A stretch of DNA of 45,333 nucleotides from Gammaproteobacteria bacterium (GCA_021648485.1 JAKISS010000022.1:1-45333), one strand, 5' to 3'; positions 1 through 7,931 are shown, numbered from the stretch's first letter. Numbers and translations are program-made. Notes: generated by a model not told the origin, from the letters alone.

Positions 1-38
1 CATTCATAAATTTATCTGTTTAATCTGGAGCAACAAAC

Positions 39-860
39 ATGACCGACCTGAAAAAAGTCATCGAAGACGCCTTTGAAAAACGTGCTGATATTACTCCGCG
101 CAATGTAGACACCCACGTCAAGGAATACGTTACCGAAGCCATCCGTTTGCTGGATAGCGGTGAACTGCGTGTTGCTGAAAAAGTCGATGGTGACTGGGTC
201 ACCAATGAATGGCTGAAAAAAGCCGTGCTATTGTCATTCCGTATTGAAGATAACGAGTTCATGAAAGGCGGCTTTGCCAATTATTTTGACAAAGTGCAAT
301 CGAAGTATGGCAGCTACAATGCGCGCGATTTCCGTGAATCCGGTGTGCGCGTGGTACCTCCCGCCTCTGTGCGTACAGGTTCTTACATTGCACCGGGCGT
401 AATATTAATGCCTTCGTACGTGAATATCGGCGCTTATGTGGACAGCGGTACCATGGTGGATACCTGGGCGACAGTGGGCTCTTGCGCACAAATTGGTAAA
501 AACGTACATCTCTCTGGCGGCGTGGGTATTGGTGGTGTACTGGAACCCTTGCAGGCTTCACCCACGATCATCGAAGACAACTGCTTCATTGGTGCGCGCT
601 CGGAAGTGGTGGAAGGTGTCATCGTCGAGGAAGGCTCGGTTATTTCCATGGGTGTGTACATCGGCCAAAGCACCAAAATTTATGATCGTGAAACCGGTGA
701 AGTTACCTATGGCCGCATCCCTGCCGGTTCCGTGGTGGTCTCCGGCAACCTGCCTTCCAAAGACGGTAGCTATTCACTGTATTGCGCAGTCATTGTGAAA
801 AAAGTGGATGATAAAACCCGTGGCAAGGTAGGCATTAACGAGCTGCTGCGTGGCATTTAA
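39..860 (+). CDS. dapD: 2,3,4,5-tetrahydropyridine-2,6-dicarboxylate N-succinyltransferase
   Basis: This enzyme succinylates tetrahydrodipicolinate with succinyl-CoA in the succinylase branch of lysine and meso-diaminopimelate synthesis, in the cytoplasm. The 273 residues match the usual family length of about 274. The N-terminal helical part includes the stretch [20 protein letters not shown]. It is followed by a left-handed beta-helix of hexapeptide repeats (about residues 105-230), with [20 protein letters not shown] and the family-typical [20 protein letters not shown]. The ATG at 39 has a GGAG ribosome site about 10 bases upstream. It is followed 29 bases later by a yffB-like gene and then by dapE, which acts two steps later in the same pathway. 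That grouping supports the call. Certainty is high. Confidence 0.97.
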   Translation: MTDLKKVIEDAFEKRADITPRNVDTHVKEYVTEAIRLLDSGELRVAEKVDGDWVTNEWLKKAVLLSFRIEDNEFMKGGFANYFDKVQSKYGSYNARDFRESGVRVVPPASVRTGSYIAPGVILMPSYVNIGAYVDSGTMVDTWATVGSCAQIGKNVHLSGGVGIGGVLEPLQASPTIIEDNCFIGARSEVVEGVIVEEGSVISMGVYIGQSTKIYDRETGEVTYGRIPAGSVVVSGNLPSKDGSYSLYCAVIVKKVDDKTRGKVGINELLRGI

Positions 861-889
861 CCGAGACAGTTAACGGTATCCCGAAACAC

Positions 890-1243
890 ATGACAACAAT
901 CTACGGCATTAAAAACTGCGATACCGTGCGCAAGGCCCGCAAGTGGCTGGAGGCACATGCGGTCGATTACACATTTCACGATGTGCGCAGTGATGGTCTG
1001 GATAAAAAAGACCTGTCTGCCTGGGTAAAGTCCGTCGGCTGGGAAACGTTGCTCAACCGGCGAGGCACCACTTGGCGACAATTACCTGATGAAGATAAAG
1101 AAACCATCAACGAAGCTAATGCCATCCAACTGATGTTAGCTCAGCCGACCCTGATTAAACGTCCGGTGTTAGCACATAACAAAAGTATTCATGTGGGTTT
1201 TAAACCTGCGGATTATGAAGCTGTATTCAGTCCGAACCCGTAG
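890..1243 (+). CDS. yffB: ArsC/Spx-family protein, YffB type
   Basis: A 117-residue thioredoxin-fold protein of the ArsC/Spx superfamily. The start MTTIYGIKNCDTVRKARKWL has the family pattern of one cysteine followed closely by a conserved Thr-Val-Arg-Lys-Ala. Near residue 57 is LNRRGTTWRQL, and near residue 90 is PTLIKRPVL, the cis-proline/arginine motif of this family. Only one cysteine is in the active-site position, so it resembles E. coli YffB rather than a two-cysteine thioredoxin. YffB-like proteins bind glutathione, but the physiological role is not settled. In E. coli the gene lies directly upstream of dapE, and the same order is kept here. The gene ends in a palindromic repeat that may stop transcription. 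Confidence 0.9.
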   Translation: MTTIYGIKNCDTVRKARKWLEAHAVDYTFHDVRSDGLDKKDLSAWVKSVGWETLLNRRGTTWRQLPDEDKETINEANAIQLMLAQPTLIKRPVLAHNKSIHVGFKPADYEAVFSPNP

Positions 1244-1311
1244 GGTGGGCATGTAGTTTGTGTCCACGCGGTGATTCCACATCCGCGTGGGCAAAAAAAC
1301 ATGCCCACCCT
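1242..1311. repeat. Nested palindromic element (GTGGGCAT type)
   Basis: Starting at the stop codon of the yffB-like gene is a near-perfect palindrome of about 70 bases. The outer arms begin AGGGTGGGCAT and end ATGCCCACCCT. The inner arms are CCACGCGG and CCGCGTGG, around an 11-base loop. It could fold as a long hairpin and protect or terminate the dapD-yffB message. A related but split copy lies at 5707-5919, so it looks like a REP/MITE-like family rather than a one-off terminator. Confidence 0.8.
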
Positions 1312-1337
1312 TGTGAATTAAGCTATAAATCACAGTG

Positions 1338-1442
1338 TCATAAAATCTAACGCAAAGAAGCGGAGACGCAGAGAACGCAAAGCGATTATTTTTTCATCCT
1401 TTGCGCTCTCTGCATCTCCGCGCCTTTGCGTTGGATTTTCAT
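1338..1442. repeat. Palindromic MITE-like repeat, copy 1 (AACGCAAAG type)
   Basis: Two 34-base arms (1349-1382 and 1399-1432) are inverted copies of each other. The outer core is AACGCAAAG and the inner part is rich in CGCAGAG/CTCTGC. Conserved flanks extend on both sides: GTCATAAAA on the left and GGATTTTCAT on the right. The same element in opposite orientation lies at 42941-43082. Together with the preceding palindrome it fills most of the 310-base gap between the yffB-like gene and dapE. The rest of that gap shows no gene. The dapE promoter may lie in 1443-1553, but no clear hexamers stand out. Confidence 0.85.
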
Positions 1443-1553
1443 TACCCAGGCTCTGCTGCATATGCTGAAAACAAGGCAATTCAGCCCTTAATTCACATTA
1501 CAGATGATGATAAATAGTCAGATTGTTGGTGATAACAACAGAGATTTTTAAAT

Positions 1554-2696
1554 ATGATAAATCAAACAGAATCCGCCACACTGGCACTGGCCAAAGACCT
1601 GATCTCCCGTCGTTCAATCACGCCCGAAGATGCCGGTTGCCAGGAATTGATGATCGCACGTCTTGAAGCACTGGGTTTTGTCATCGAACGCCTGCGCTTC
1701 GATGATGTGGATAATTTCTGGGCACGACGCGGTACCCGTGCCCCGCTCTACGCTTTCGCCGGACATACCGATGTGGTGCCCACTGGCCCGGAGGCACAGT
1801 GGCAATCCCTGCCATTTGAGCCCACTGTTATCAACGGCATGTTGTATGGCCGTGGTGCGGCGGACATGAAAGGCAGCCTTGCAGCCATGGTTACGGCCTG
1901 TGAACGTTTCGTGACAGCACATCCTGACCACACCGGCTCCATTGGGTTTCTCATCACCAGTGATGAAGAAGGCCCGTCCATTAACGGCACCGTGAAAGTG
2001 ATCGAACACCTCGACGCTCGCGGTGAAAAAATGGATGGCTGTCTGGTGGGAGAACCTTCCAGCACGGATCTGGTGGGTGATGTTATTAAAAATGGCCGTC
2101 GCGGCTCACTGGGCTGCACCCTCACCGTCCACGGCGTACAGGGTCACGTCGCCTATCCACATTTAGCGGACAACCCGATTCATCGCATCGCCCCCTTGCT
2201 GGCCGAGCTATGTGCGCAGGAGTGGGATCAGGGCAATGAGTTTTTTCCGGCAACCACGTTCCAGATTTCCAACATCAACGCGGGAACCGGTGCCACCAAT
2301 GTGATTCCGGGAGATGCCGTGGTGGTGTTTAATTTTCGGTATTCCACAGAAGTCACGCACGAGCAGTTACAGCAGCAGGTGCAGGCTATCATTGATCGGT
2401 ATAACCTGAATCACACCATCCGTTGGAACCTCTCCGGCAAACCGTTTTTAACCGCCAGCGGTGCGCTTGTGGACGCAGCCAAAGCCGCCACGCAAAAAAT
2501 CAATGGTGTTACTGCAGAACTGTCAACAGCGGGCGGTACTTCGGATGGTCGTTTTATTGCACCGACAGGCGCACAGGTCGTAGAACTGGGCCCGGTAAAC
2601 GCCACCATTCATAAAATTGACGAATGTGTGGCTGTGGAAGACCTGGAAAAACTATCAGACATGTATGAGCAAATACTGGAGTTGCTGCTCACATAA
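1554..2696 (+). CDS. dapE: Succinyl-diaminopimelate desuccinylase
   Basis: A zinc-dependent M20-family hydrolase that releases succinate from N-succinyl-L,L-diaminopimelate in lysine and peptidoglycan precursor synthesis. The 380 residues match the family length. Metal-site motifs are clear: [11 protein letters not shown] near residue 68 (His-Asp), [15 protein letters not shown] near residue 99 (bridging Asp) and [12 protein letters not shown] near residue 134 (catalytic Glu-Glu). [10 protein letters not shown] and [16 protein letters not shown] follow, and the last metal His lies in [12 protein letters not shown]. The ribosome site before the ATG is weak. The 3' end overlaps the convergent Roadblock gene by 8 bases, so the two messages are antisense at their ends. 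Confidence 0.97.
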   Translation: MINQTESATLALAKDLISRRSITPEDAGCQELMIARLEALGFVIERLRFDDVDNFWARRGTRAPLYAFAGHTDVVPTGPEAQWQSLPFEPTVINGMLYGRGAADMKGSLAAMVTACERFVTAHPDHTGSIGFLITSDEEGPSINGTVKVIEHLDARGEKMDGCLVGEPSSTDLVGDVIKNGRRGSLGCTLTVHGVQGHVAYPHLADNPIHRIAPLLAELCAQEWDQGNEFFPATTFQISNINAGTGATNVIPGDAVVVFNFRYSTEVTHEQLQQQVQAIIDRYNLNHTIRWNLSGKPFLTASGALVDAAKAATQKINGVTAELSTAGGTSDGRFIAPTGAQVVELGPVNATIHKIDECVAVEDLEKLSDMYEQILELLLT

Positions 2697-3048
2697 GCTC
2701 AAACAACCGACTGACGGCTTTCCAGGTAAACATCTGCAATCTTGAGGAGTTCACATCCGGGGTGGACATGCAGGCCAGCAGGCCTTTATCACCGATGGGC
2801 AGCAACACCACACAACCTGATTTGGAACGGATAAACATTTCTTCCAGCTCACCGTATTCAAGTTCTGACATAATTTTTTCGCACATCAGTTGCAGCTCGA
2901 TATACAAGGCTCCCACTTTTTCAAAATCATCCACATTGCCTTCATAAGCCAGAGCCAGACCATCGGGCATCACCACCATGGATAACAGTATCTGTGGATT
3001 CGTATTATTCAGTTCTTTCAGAATTGATTCTATGGTTTCTTTTTCCAA
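2689..3048 (-). CDS. Roadblock/LC7 domain protein
   Basis: A 119-residue protein that is a single Roadblock/LC7 (longin-like) domain: an N-terminal helix, then [18 protein letters not shown], the helix [20 protein letters not shown], then the strands [16 protein letters not shown]. Such proteins dimerise and act as regulators or GTPase partners, as MglB does for MglA. The chosen start is TTG at 3048, because a GAGGGAAC ribosome site sits about 9 bases upstream and no in-frame ATG fits the domain start. A second Roadblock gene lies upstream on the same strand. No small Ras-like GTPase is visible nearby, so the partner is unknown. The domain call is firm; the biological role is not. Confidence 0.82.
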   Translation of the reverse strand: MEKETIESILKELNNTNPQILLSMVVMPDGLALAYEGNVDDFEKVGALYIELQLMCEKIMSELEYGELEEMFIRSKSGCVVLLPIGDKGLLACMSTPDVNSSRLQMFTWKAVSRLFELM

Positions 3049-3280
3049 GGAAGTTCCCTCAGTTCTTGCATTTGTTAGTCACCATTTATCGACTCCCATG
3101 CCATCCCATAAATAACATCGGCATAACAAGGCTATTCTTAAACAGGAAGCTGATAAGGGGTATAAGCCTGAACGGACATCCAGGCAGATAATTATATTTA
3201 CAGAATTCTATTCTGTGCAGGAATTGCACGAATAAATCATTCACAACAACCTGAGAATGGCTATTGTACCAGAACCGGTT

Positions 3281-3664
3281 TTATATGGTGTTTGCCAACA
3301 TCGCTGCGGTTTTTTTTGCTTCCATCAAAACCATGCCGAGATTGATACCCGGTTTGGCCGACAATGCCAACACATGTGTGGTGCCAACATGCACCAACAG
3401 CAACACACCTTTACTGCCATGCAACAATACCAGTTTCAAATCACCGCGCGCCAGCTCGTTTGCTGTCCGGTCAGCCAGGCCCAATAGTGCCGCACACATG
3501 GCACCCAGCCGATCCGGATCAACACCGTCACCCAATACCGAGGCAATGCTCATACCGTCACGAGACATCACCGCTGATGCTTCCATCTCCGGTGATTTTC
3601 CATTTAACGTCCTGAGTATGGGGCGAATGATCTTTTCAATATTTTCTTTTTGAAGGTTTGTCAT
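3281..3664 (-). CDS. Roadblock/LC7 domain protein
   Basis: A 127-residue Roadblock/LC7 protein starting MTNLQKENIEKIIRPILRTL. The core has EASAVMSRDGMSIASVLGDG, the helix LGAMCAALLGLADRTANELA and the strand LKLVLLHGSKGVLLLVHVG, which is the standard order for this fold. The ATG at 3664 is preferred over a start 8 codons upstream because AAGGAGG lies 8 bases before it. It probably belongs to one transcription unit with the downstream Roadblock gene (232-base gap) and the upstream 124-residue gene. It differs clearly from the neighbouring Roadblock protein, so the pair could form a heterodimer or independent homodimers. This is inference. Confidence 0.85.
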   Translation of the reverse strand: MTNLQKENIEKIIRPILRTLNGKSPEMEASAVMSRDGMSIASVLGDGVDPDRLGAMCAALLGLADRTANELARGDLKLVLLHGSKGVLLLVHVGTTHVLALSAKPGINLGMVLMEAKKTAAMLANTI

Positions 3665-3908
3665 ATTCCCGGCCCTCCTTAATCGCACGCACTGCCACTT
3701 ACGCTGTTAATATATTTTTTCTTTCTATGTTGATATTAGCGGCAGCCCAAATACATTCTTCAGGAAATGCCATCAGAATATATTCAGGCACATTCATCAC
3801 GACAGTCTGCCCTGAAAAACGACTCATTAATTATTGTCGATATGGCGCAAAACAGCATTACGTATATCGCGCATCGCAACATTTTTTTAGTGGCACTGCG
3901 CGGTTCAA

Positions 3909-4283
3909 TCAACCCATCAACCCATCAACCTGGCATTTTTCCGGCCCGGCAAGGCCAGTAGCAACAGCAGCACGGTAAAATGAATATACCTCGACATTTT
4001 CGATCTCCAGATTTAGGAATGGCAACCCATCGGCTTTGTATGTGGCTGCTTCACTGCTCGCCGTATCATGATTAATTTCAAGCGTAAATCTTTTATTGCT
4101 CCTGGCGGCACTCAGTTGCCCAAGCTGATCATTGTCTAAACGACACAATGCCTGACCGTTATGCGGAAAAATCACAAGTTGTTGATCCTTCCCGCACTGC
4201 ACGCTGATACTGCATTCACGTCCGGCACATTCTTTCAAGCAGACAAGCAGATGTCCCAAATAATCATCCGGGTCAGTATTCAT
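3909..4283 (-). CDS. Unrecognised small protein beside the Roadblock genes
   Basis: A 124-residue protein not assigned to a family. It starts MNTDPDDYLGHLLVCLKE, is mostly beta-rich in the middle (ECSISVQCGKDQQLVIFP, GQALCRL, FTLEIN) and has no signal peptide or membrane helix. The strand pattern is loosely like the small DUF4388-type domains that accompany Roadblock proteins, but this is only a resemblance. The start is doubtful: there is no ribosome site before the ATG at 4283, and the start region abuts a transposase remnant on the other strand. The original N-terminus may therefore have been lost to an insertion. Its position upstream of two Roadblock genes suggests a shared function. Confidence 0.5.
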   Translation of the reverse strand: MNTDPDDYLGHLLVCLKECAGRECSISVQCGKDQQLVIFPHNGQALCRLDNDQLGQLSAARSNKRFTLEINHDTASSEAATYKADGLPFLNLEIENVEVYSFYRAAVATGLAGPEKCQVDGLMG

Positions 4284-4291
4284 CCGGTACG

Positions 4292-4429
4292 GTTGAGGGT
4301 CTGAATCGCATCGTTAATTTGGTCACCAGAAAAGCCTTTGGTTTTCGGGAGCATGAAACGCTTAAAATAGCGCTATTTCACACGATGAGAAAGCTTCCTG
4401 AGCCAAAATCAACCCACAGATTCTTCTGA
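4292..4429 (+). pseudogene. C-terminal remnant of an ISL3-type transposase
   Basis: An open frame of 45 codons ending in TGA begins VEGLNRIVNLVTRKAFGFR and ends LPEPKSTHRFF. The pattern VEG-L/I-N followed by a basic K/R-x-x-G-F-R segment is the last catalytic (Glu) region of ISL3-family (IS204/IS1001/IS1165) transposases. No upstream catalytic domain is present: further 5' the sequence runs into the start of the minus-strand 124-residue gene. It is therefore a short leftover of an insertion sequence. The frame can be read a few codons further back as SSGT. The family call rests on motif memory only. Confidence 0.65.
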
Positions 4430-4921
4430 AAACCCTTTATAATGAATGCTGGCAACATGCATTGAACGCCAGTGTATTCATTCAAGGTGCTCGCCACAGC
4501 ACAAACGCCTCCCGGTTATCCGGAAAAGCCATCCGTAACCTCGAAAAATCGGTGCCGTTCATACGCCGACATTGTGTGGCAGGCTATCAAATATTAGCCG
4601 CAAGACAGCTAACATATTGTTTTTTATAGCTTTAATTATTGTCTAGTGTTTTAATGCCGGGAAATAGAGCCTTAAACGACAAAAAACACGATTATCGGGT
4701 TCGAAAATTTCACGTTACATTAGAGCCTCTATGTTAATATTTGGCGGAGGAGGAAATGCACATCACACTGCACCGACTAAGCTTACTACAGGGAAAAACA
4801 ATCCAACATGATAGGAGCCAAACCAACCAGGTTATTCAGCGGTAAAAAATAAGTATGAAGCTTTACGCCAATTTTCTCGTGAAACTGCTCATGAAGAATT
4901 ACCTGCTGTATTAACGAATAA
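4430..4921. other. Gene-poor AT-rich stretch with fragmentary ORFs
   Basis: About 490 bases with no confident gene. Two items are visible. One is a 29-codon frame at 4756-4845 whose ATG follows a very strong ribosome site (GGCGGAGGAGG). The other is an open frame without a start at 4815-4940, reading into KYEALRQFSRETAHEELPAV. They lie in different frames from each other and from the GNAT-like gene that follows. The stretch may be decayed coding sequence or a leader region. I recognise neither peptide. Confidence 0.4.
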
Positions 4922-5002
4922 AAAAGTCAGGCAATTTTAAAAAGCACACTTACCTTTAGTGGAATTAACGTTAATTGCATAAACGAGCTTAGAAAATGGG
5001 AA

Positions 5003-5371
5003 ATGTCAGGTTCACGTCGTGTTGCGTGGGACTGGGATAAAATGCTAAAAGTATACAGACCGGAACCAAAACGCTTTGAAATAGCTGTCTGGCACAATAA
5101 GCATTGGCTTTGTAGTGCAAGCATAGGGAAAACAACATCACAAGAAGGTAAATTACGTTTGGATTTAATTGAATCCAATCCCAATGGTTCAATCCTTATT
5201 GGGCTTGTTGCTGATATCAATATCGAGTCATATAAGATTTACGCTAATAATATAGGTGCTACTGAATTGCGTATAATGCACCCTGTTAATGATACAGTTA
5301 AAGATTATTATTTGAGTAAAAAAGGGTTTTCCTATAATAAAAAAGAAAATTTTTGCTTCATGGAGATATGA
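5003..5371 (+). CDS. GNAT-fold (N-acetyltransferase-like) protein
   Basis: A 122-residue protein. It opens MSGSRRVAWDWDKML, has a central RFEIAVWHNKHWLCSASIG and ends in IYANNIGATELRIMHPVNDT then VKDYYLSKKGFSY. This ending is the typical C-terminal GNAT pattern: a helix, a strand, Asn/Asp, and then Y-x-x-x-GF. The family can act on small molecules, proteins or, in some toxins, aminoacyl-tRNA. The target here is unknown. The frame is open back to 4922 and the upstream codons look coding-like, but no ATG, GTG or TTG is available there. The start may therefore be degraded or non-standard. It is followed 3 bases later by a small acidic protein, giving a tight two-gene unit in an accessory patch. 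Confidence 0.6.
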   Translation: MSGSRRVAWDWDKMLKVYRPEPKRFEIAVWHNKHWLCSASIGKTTSQEGKLRLDLIESNPNGSILIGLVADINIESYKIYANNIGATELRIMHPVNDTVKDYYLSKKGFSYNKKENFCFMEI

Positions 5372-5374
5372 AAA

Positions 5375-5650
5375 ATGGCCGGTAAAAAAAGAAAAGAACT
5401 TGACCTTAATAATCCTGATGAAGTGAAAAAAGCCCGCGAATACGCTAAAAAATTAATGAGCGAGCCTTTTGATGCTAAATCATTTCCTGATTTTGACGAA
5501 AGAGATGGTTTTTCTGATGTTGAGGCTCTACTAGCAGAAACAGAAGAAGATCGTTACCGTCAGGAACTAGACGAATATTCACCAGAAGAACGCCGTGAGA
5601 AATTCAAAGTATATACAAAGAAAAAAGACGAAAACAGTAAAGATCCTTAG
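5375..5650 (+). CDS. Small acidic hypothetical protein
   Basis: A 91-residue, highly charged protein with no cysteine, no membrane segment and no recognised domain. It runs from a lysine-rich start (MAGKKRKELDLNNPDEVKKA) through a helical KAREYAKKLMSEPFDAKSF to an acidic middle, ending in a Lys/Asp-rich tail. The ATG has GGAGAT 8-13 bases upstream, inside the end of the GNAT-like gene. The 3-base gap indicates translational coupling. Size, charge and coupling would fit an antitoxin-like or accessory partner of the GNAT-like protein, but known GNAT toxin partners are usually encoded upstream. This is a weak inference. Confidence 0.55.
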   Translation: MAGKKRKELDLNNPDEVKKAREYAKKLMSEPFDAKSFPDFDERDGFSDVEALLAETEEDRYRQELDEYSPEERREKFKVYTKKKDENSKDP

Positions 5651-5706
5651 TCTATTTAAACTAGCCGTAAAACCGCAAATACGCTTATAAAGTGGATTTG
5701 AGATAT

Positions 5707-5919
5707 GCAGGGTCGGCACGTTTCTTGTGCCCAGGCCTGGATCCCCTTATAACCCAACCCATCAAAACCTGGATCACATGGACTCAATCCACAGAACATT
5801 TTCTTTCTTTAATACTGTGCGGTGATTTGGCAATAATACCCATGTATCAATCTCAAATGGATAGCACACGATGCATTTGGGTTATTTCCGCGCGGGCACA
5901 AAAAACGAACCCACCCTGC
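5707..5919. repeat. Split inverted repeat related to the GTGGGCA palindrome
   Basis: A 26-base left arm (5707-5732, starting GCAGGGTCGGCACG) and its inverted copy (5894-5919, ending AACCCACCCTGC) match at 22 of 26 positions across a 161-base spacer. The arms resemble those of the compact palindrome at 1242-1311. The spacer holds no gene I recognise. Nothing else of note was seen in the gap between the 91-residue gene and rmuC. Confidence 0.65.
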
Positions 5920-5940
5920 CAAACTGTCAACAGGTAAAAC

Positions 5941-7257
5941 ATGGACCCAAACATCTTCATTTTTTTGCTCATTACGATTTTCTCAGCCGGAGCCAGTGCC
6001 TGGATAGTGTATCTGCGATTACACCGACGCATTACCACGCTTTCTGAAAAAAACACCGAACTCAACACGATGCTGGAAATGGAACGTGCTGCACAAAAAG
6101 ATAAACTCGCTTCCCTTGAACAGGCGCAGGAGCTGGCGCGCAAGCAACTTACCGAAACTTTTGGTCACCTTTCCAGTCAGGCACTAAAACAAAATAACGA
6201 AGAGTTCCTGAAACTGGCACAGGAAAACCTCAAACAGTTTCAAAACAAGGCACAAGGCGAACTGGCACAAAAAGAGCAGGCTATCGAAAATCTGGTAAAA
6301 CCCATAAAAGAAGCGCTGGAAAAAACCGAAAAACAAATGCGCACCATGGAGCATGAGCGTAAAGAAACTTATGGCGCACTCACCCAGCATCTGGAAACCA
6401 TGACTCAAACCCAACAGGCGCTACAGGGTGAAACACGTAACCTGGTGAAAGCACTAAGTCGCCCCGAAGTTCGTGGGCAATGGGGTGAGCTGACTCTCAA
6501 GCGCCTGGCCGAACTCGCGGGCATGGTAGAACATTGCGATTTTTACGAGCAGGAGCATACGCAAACTGAAGAGGGTGCTATGCGACCAGATATGATTGTC
6601 CGTATGCCCGGCGGACGGGAAATCATCGTGGATGTCAAAACTCCGCTGGATGCTTATCTCTCAGCGGTAGAAGCCAATGACGAAAAAGAGCGGGAAGCAC
6701 ACTTAATTCGCCACACCAAAAACGTGCGCAAGCGCGTGCAGGAACTGGCTGGCAAAGGCTACTGGAAGCAATTCAAAAATTCACCAGATTTTGTTGTACT
6801 GTTTATTCCCGGCGACCAGTTTTTGAGTGCCGCACTGGATAACGACTACGCATTATTGGAAGATGCCATGCAGCAAAAAGTGATTCTTGCCACGCCCACC
6901 AGTTTTGTTGCACTGTTACGTGCGGTAGCCTACGGCTGGAGACAGGAGTCTCTTGCTGAAAATGCGCAGCACATTCGGGAAGTGGGTGAAGACCTTTACG
7001 GTCGGCTGGCAACATTTGCGGAACACCTTGGCAAGGTCGGAAAAAATCTCAACAATTCGGTTCAACATTACAACAAGGCTGTCGCCTCGTTTGATACCCG
7101 AGTATTGCCCGGCGCACGAAAATTCACCGAGATGGGTATTTCCAGCAAAAAACCTGTGGGGAATATTGATCAAATTGAAACGGCAACGCGTAACATTGAA
7201 ACACCAAGCATTGCATCGCAAAATAATGATGCCGATAAAAATAATATAAACAAATAA
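5941..7257 (+). CDS. rmuC: DNA recombination protein RmuC
   Basis: A 438-residue RmuC-family protein with a nuclease-like core. In E. coli, loss of rmuC raises the inversion rate of short-inverted repeats. One N-terminal membrane helix (FIFLLITIFSAGASAWIVYL) anchors it. A long coiled coil follows at about residues 35-165. The RmuC domain runs from about residue 175: SRPEVRGQWGELTLKRLAEL, MRPDMIVRMPGG, IIVDVKTPLDAYL, FVVLFIPGDQFLSAAL and LATPTSFVALLRAVAYGW are all conserved family segments. The last 45 residues are low-complexity. The next gene (DUF2058) begins 28 bases downstream on the same strand. Confidence 0.95.
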   Translation: MDPNIFIFLLITIFSAGASAWIVYLRLHRRITTLSEKNTELNTMLEMERAAQKDKLASLEQAQELARKQLTETFGHLSSQALKQNNEEFLKLAQENLKQFQNKAQGELAQKEQAIENLVKPIKEALEKTEKQMRTMEHERKETYGALTQHLETMTQTQQALQGETRNLVKALSRPEVRGQWGELTLKRLAELAGMVEHCDFYEQEHTQTEEGAMRPDMIVRMPGGREIIVDVKTPLDAYLSAVEANDEKEREAHLIRHTKNVRKRVQELAGKGYWKQFKNSPDFVVLFIPGDQFLSAALDNDYALLEDAMQQKVILATPTSFVALLRAVAYGWRQESLAENAQHIREVGEDLYGRLATFAEHLGKVGKNLNNSVQHYNKAVASFDTRVLPGARKFTEMGISSKKPVGNIDQIETATRNIETPSIASQNNDADKNNINK

Positions 7258-7285
7258 CACTTCTTTACATTTGGAGTATTACTCG

Positions 7286-7831
7286 ATGGGAAATTCACTC
7301 TTTGAACAATTGAAAAAAACCGGCCTGGTGGATGATAAAAAGGCGAAGCAGGCCAAACACAAGCAATATAAAAACAAGAAACAAAAAAGTAAAAAAGGCA
7401 CACCAACTCAGGCTGATGAAGCAACGTTATTGGCCCAAAAAAAACACGCTGAAAAAGTTGAGCACGACCGTGAACTGAATCAGGCAAAAAAAGCGGACGC
7501 CGAACACAAAGCTATTGCCGCCCAGATCAAACAGCTGATCGAAACCAACCGGGTTGCAGACGGTGGCGGCGATGTGATTTATAACTTTACCGATGCCAAC
7601 GTGGTAAAACACCTTTATATTTCAGAACAAACTCACACACATCTCATCGCTGGCCGCCTGGCTATCGCCAAACTTGGAAACACTTACGAACTGGTCCCCT
7701 TGCCTGTTGCGGAAAAAATCAAACAACGCGATGAGCGATGTATTATTTTATGCGCATCGCCTACCAAAACTGAGTCGGTTGAGGATGATCTATATGCGGA
7801 CTATAAAATCCCGGACGATTTGATGTGGTAA
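7286..7831 (+). CDS. yaiL: DUF2058 family protein (YaiL type)
   Basis: A 181-residue protein of the DUF2058 family. The start MGNSLFEQLKKTGLVDDKKA, a lysine-rich helical segment, the core IKQLIETNRV and NFTDANVVKHLYI, then HLIAGRLAIAKLG and the terminal YADYKIPDDLMW all match E. coli YaiL. The family's function is not well established. The ATG at 7286 is chosen over a TTG five codons earlier because GGAG lies 9 bases upstream. A hairpin terminator follows at 7857. The last part of the gene is duplicated at 10578-10667, where 37 bases are identical. Confidence 0.93.
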   Translation: MGNSLFEQLKKTGLVDDKKAKQAKHKQYKNKKQKSKKGTPTQADEATLLAQKKHAEKVEHDRELNQAKKADAEHKAIAAQIKQLIETNRVADGGGDVIYNFTDANVVKHLYISEQTHTHLIAGRLAIAKLGNTYELVPLPVAEKIKQRDERCIILCASPTKTESVEDDLYADYKIPDDLMW

Positions 7832-7886
7832 AGAACAATCCTCAAACCATAAAAGCCCGCCTGATAGAAATGTCAGACGGGTTTTT
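7744..7886. repeat. Direct repeat, left copy (DUF2058 3' end and downstream)
   Basis: This stretch covers the end of the DUF2058 gene and about 50 bases beyond. It is repeated in the same orientation at 10578-10717. The 37 bases 7797-7833 equal 10631-10667 exactly. On either side the similarity is lower but alignable. The two copies bracket the protease segment. Confidence 0.85.
7857..7886 (+). terminator. Rho-independent terminator after the DUF2058 gene
   Basis: The stem CCCGCCTGA / TCAGACGGG (one mismatch) has an 8-base loop and is followed by TTTTTATTTTA. It lies 26 bases after the stop codon. It sits inside the left direct repeat; the right copy does not keep a good stem. Confidence 0.8.
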
Positions 7887-7931
7887 ATTTTATACATTTT
7901 ATTCTTTCACAAAAACCTGGAATTTCTACGT

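Noticed and set aside
1338-1442. Possible CRISPR-like array because of repeated AACGCAAAG units
   Set aside because: The units are two inverted arms of one palindrome, with no series of direct repeats and unique spacers.
1485-1500. 16-base sequence around CCCTTAATTCACATT shared with 10519-10533
   Set aside because: A few matches of this length are expected by chance in 45 kb; the flanks do not align.
7857-7886. Terminator duplicated in the right direct repeat
   Set aside because: The right copy (about 10690-10717) has lost the complementary arm, so it is not a functional terminator.
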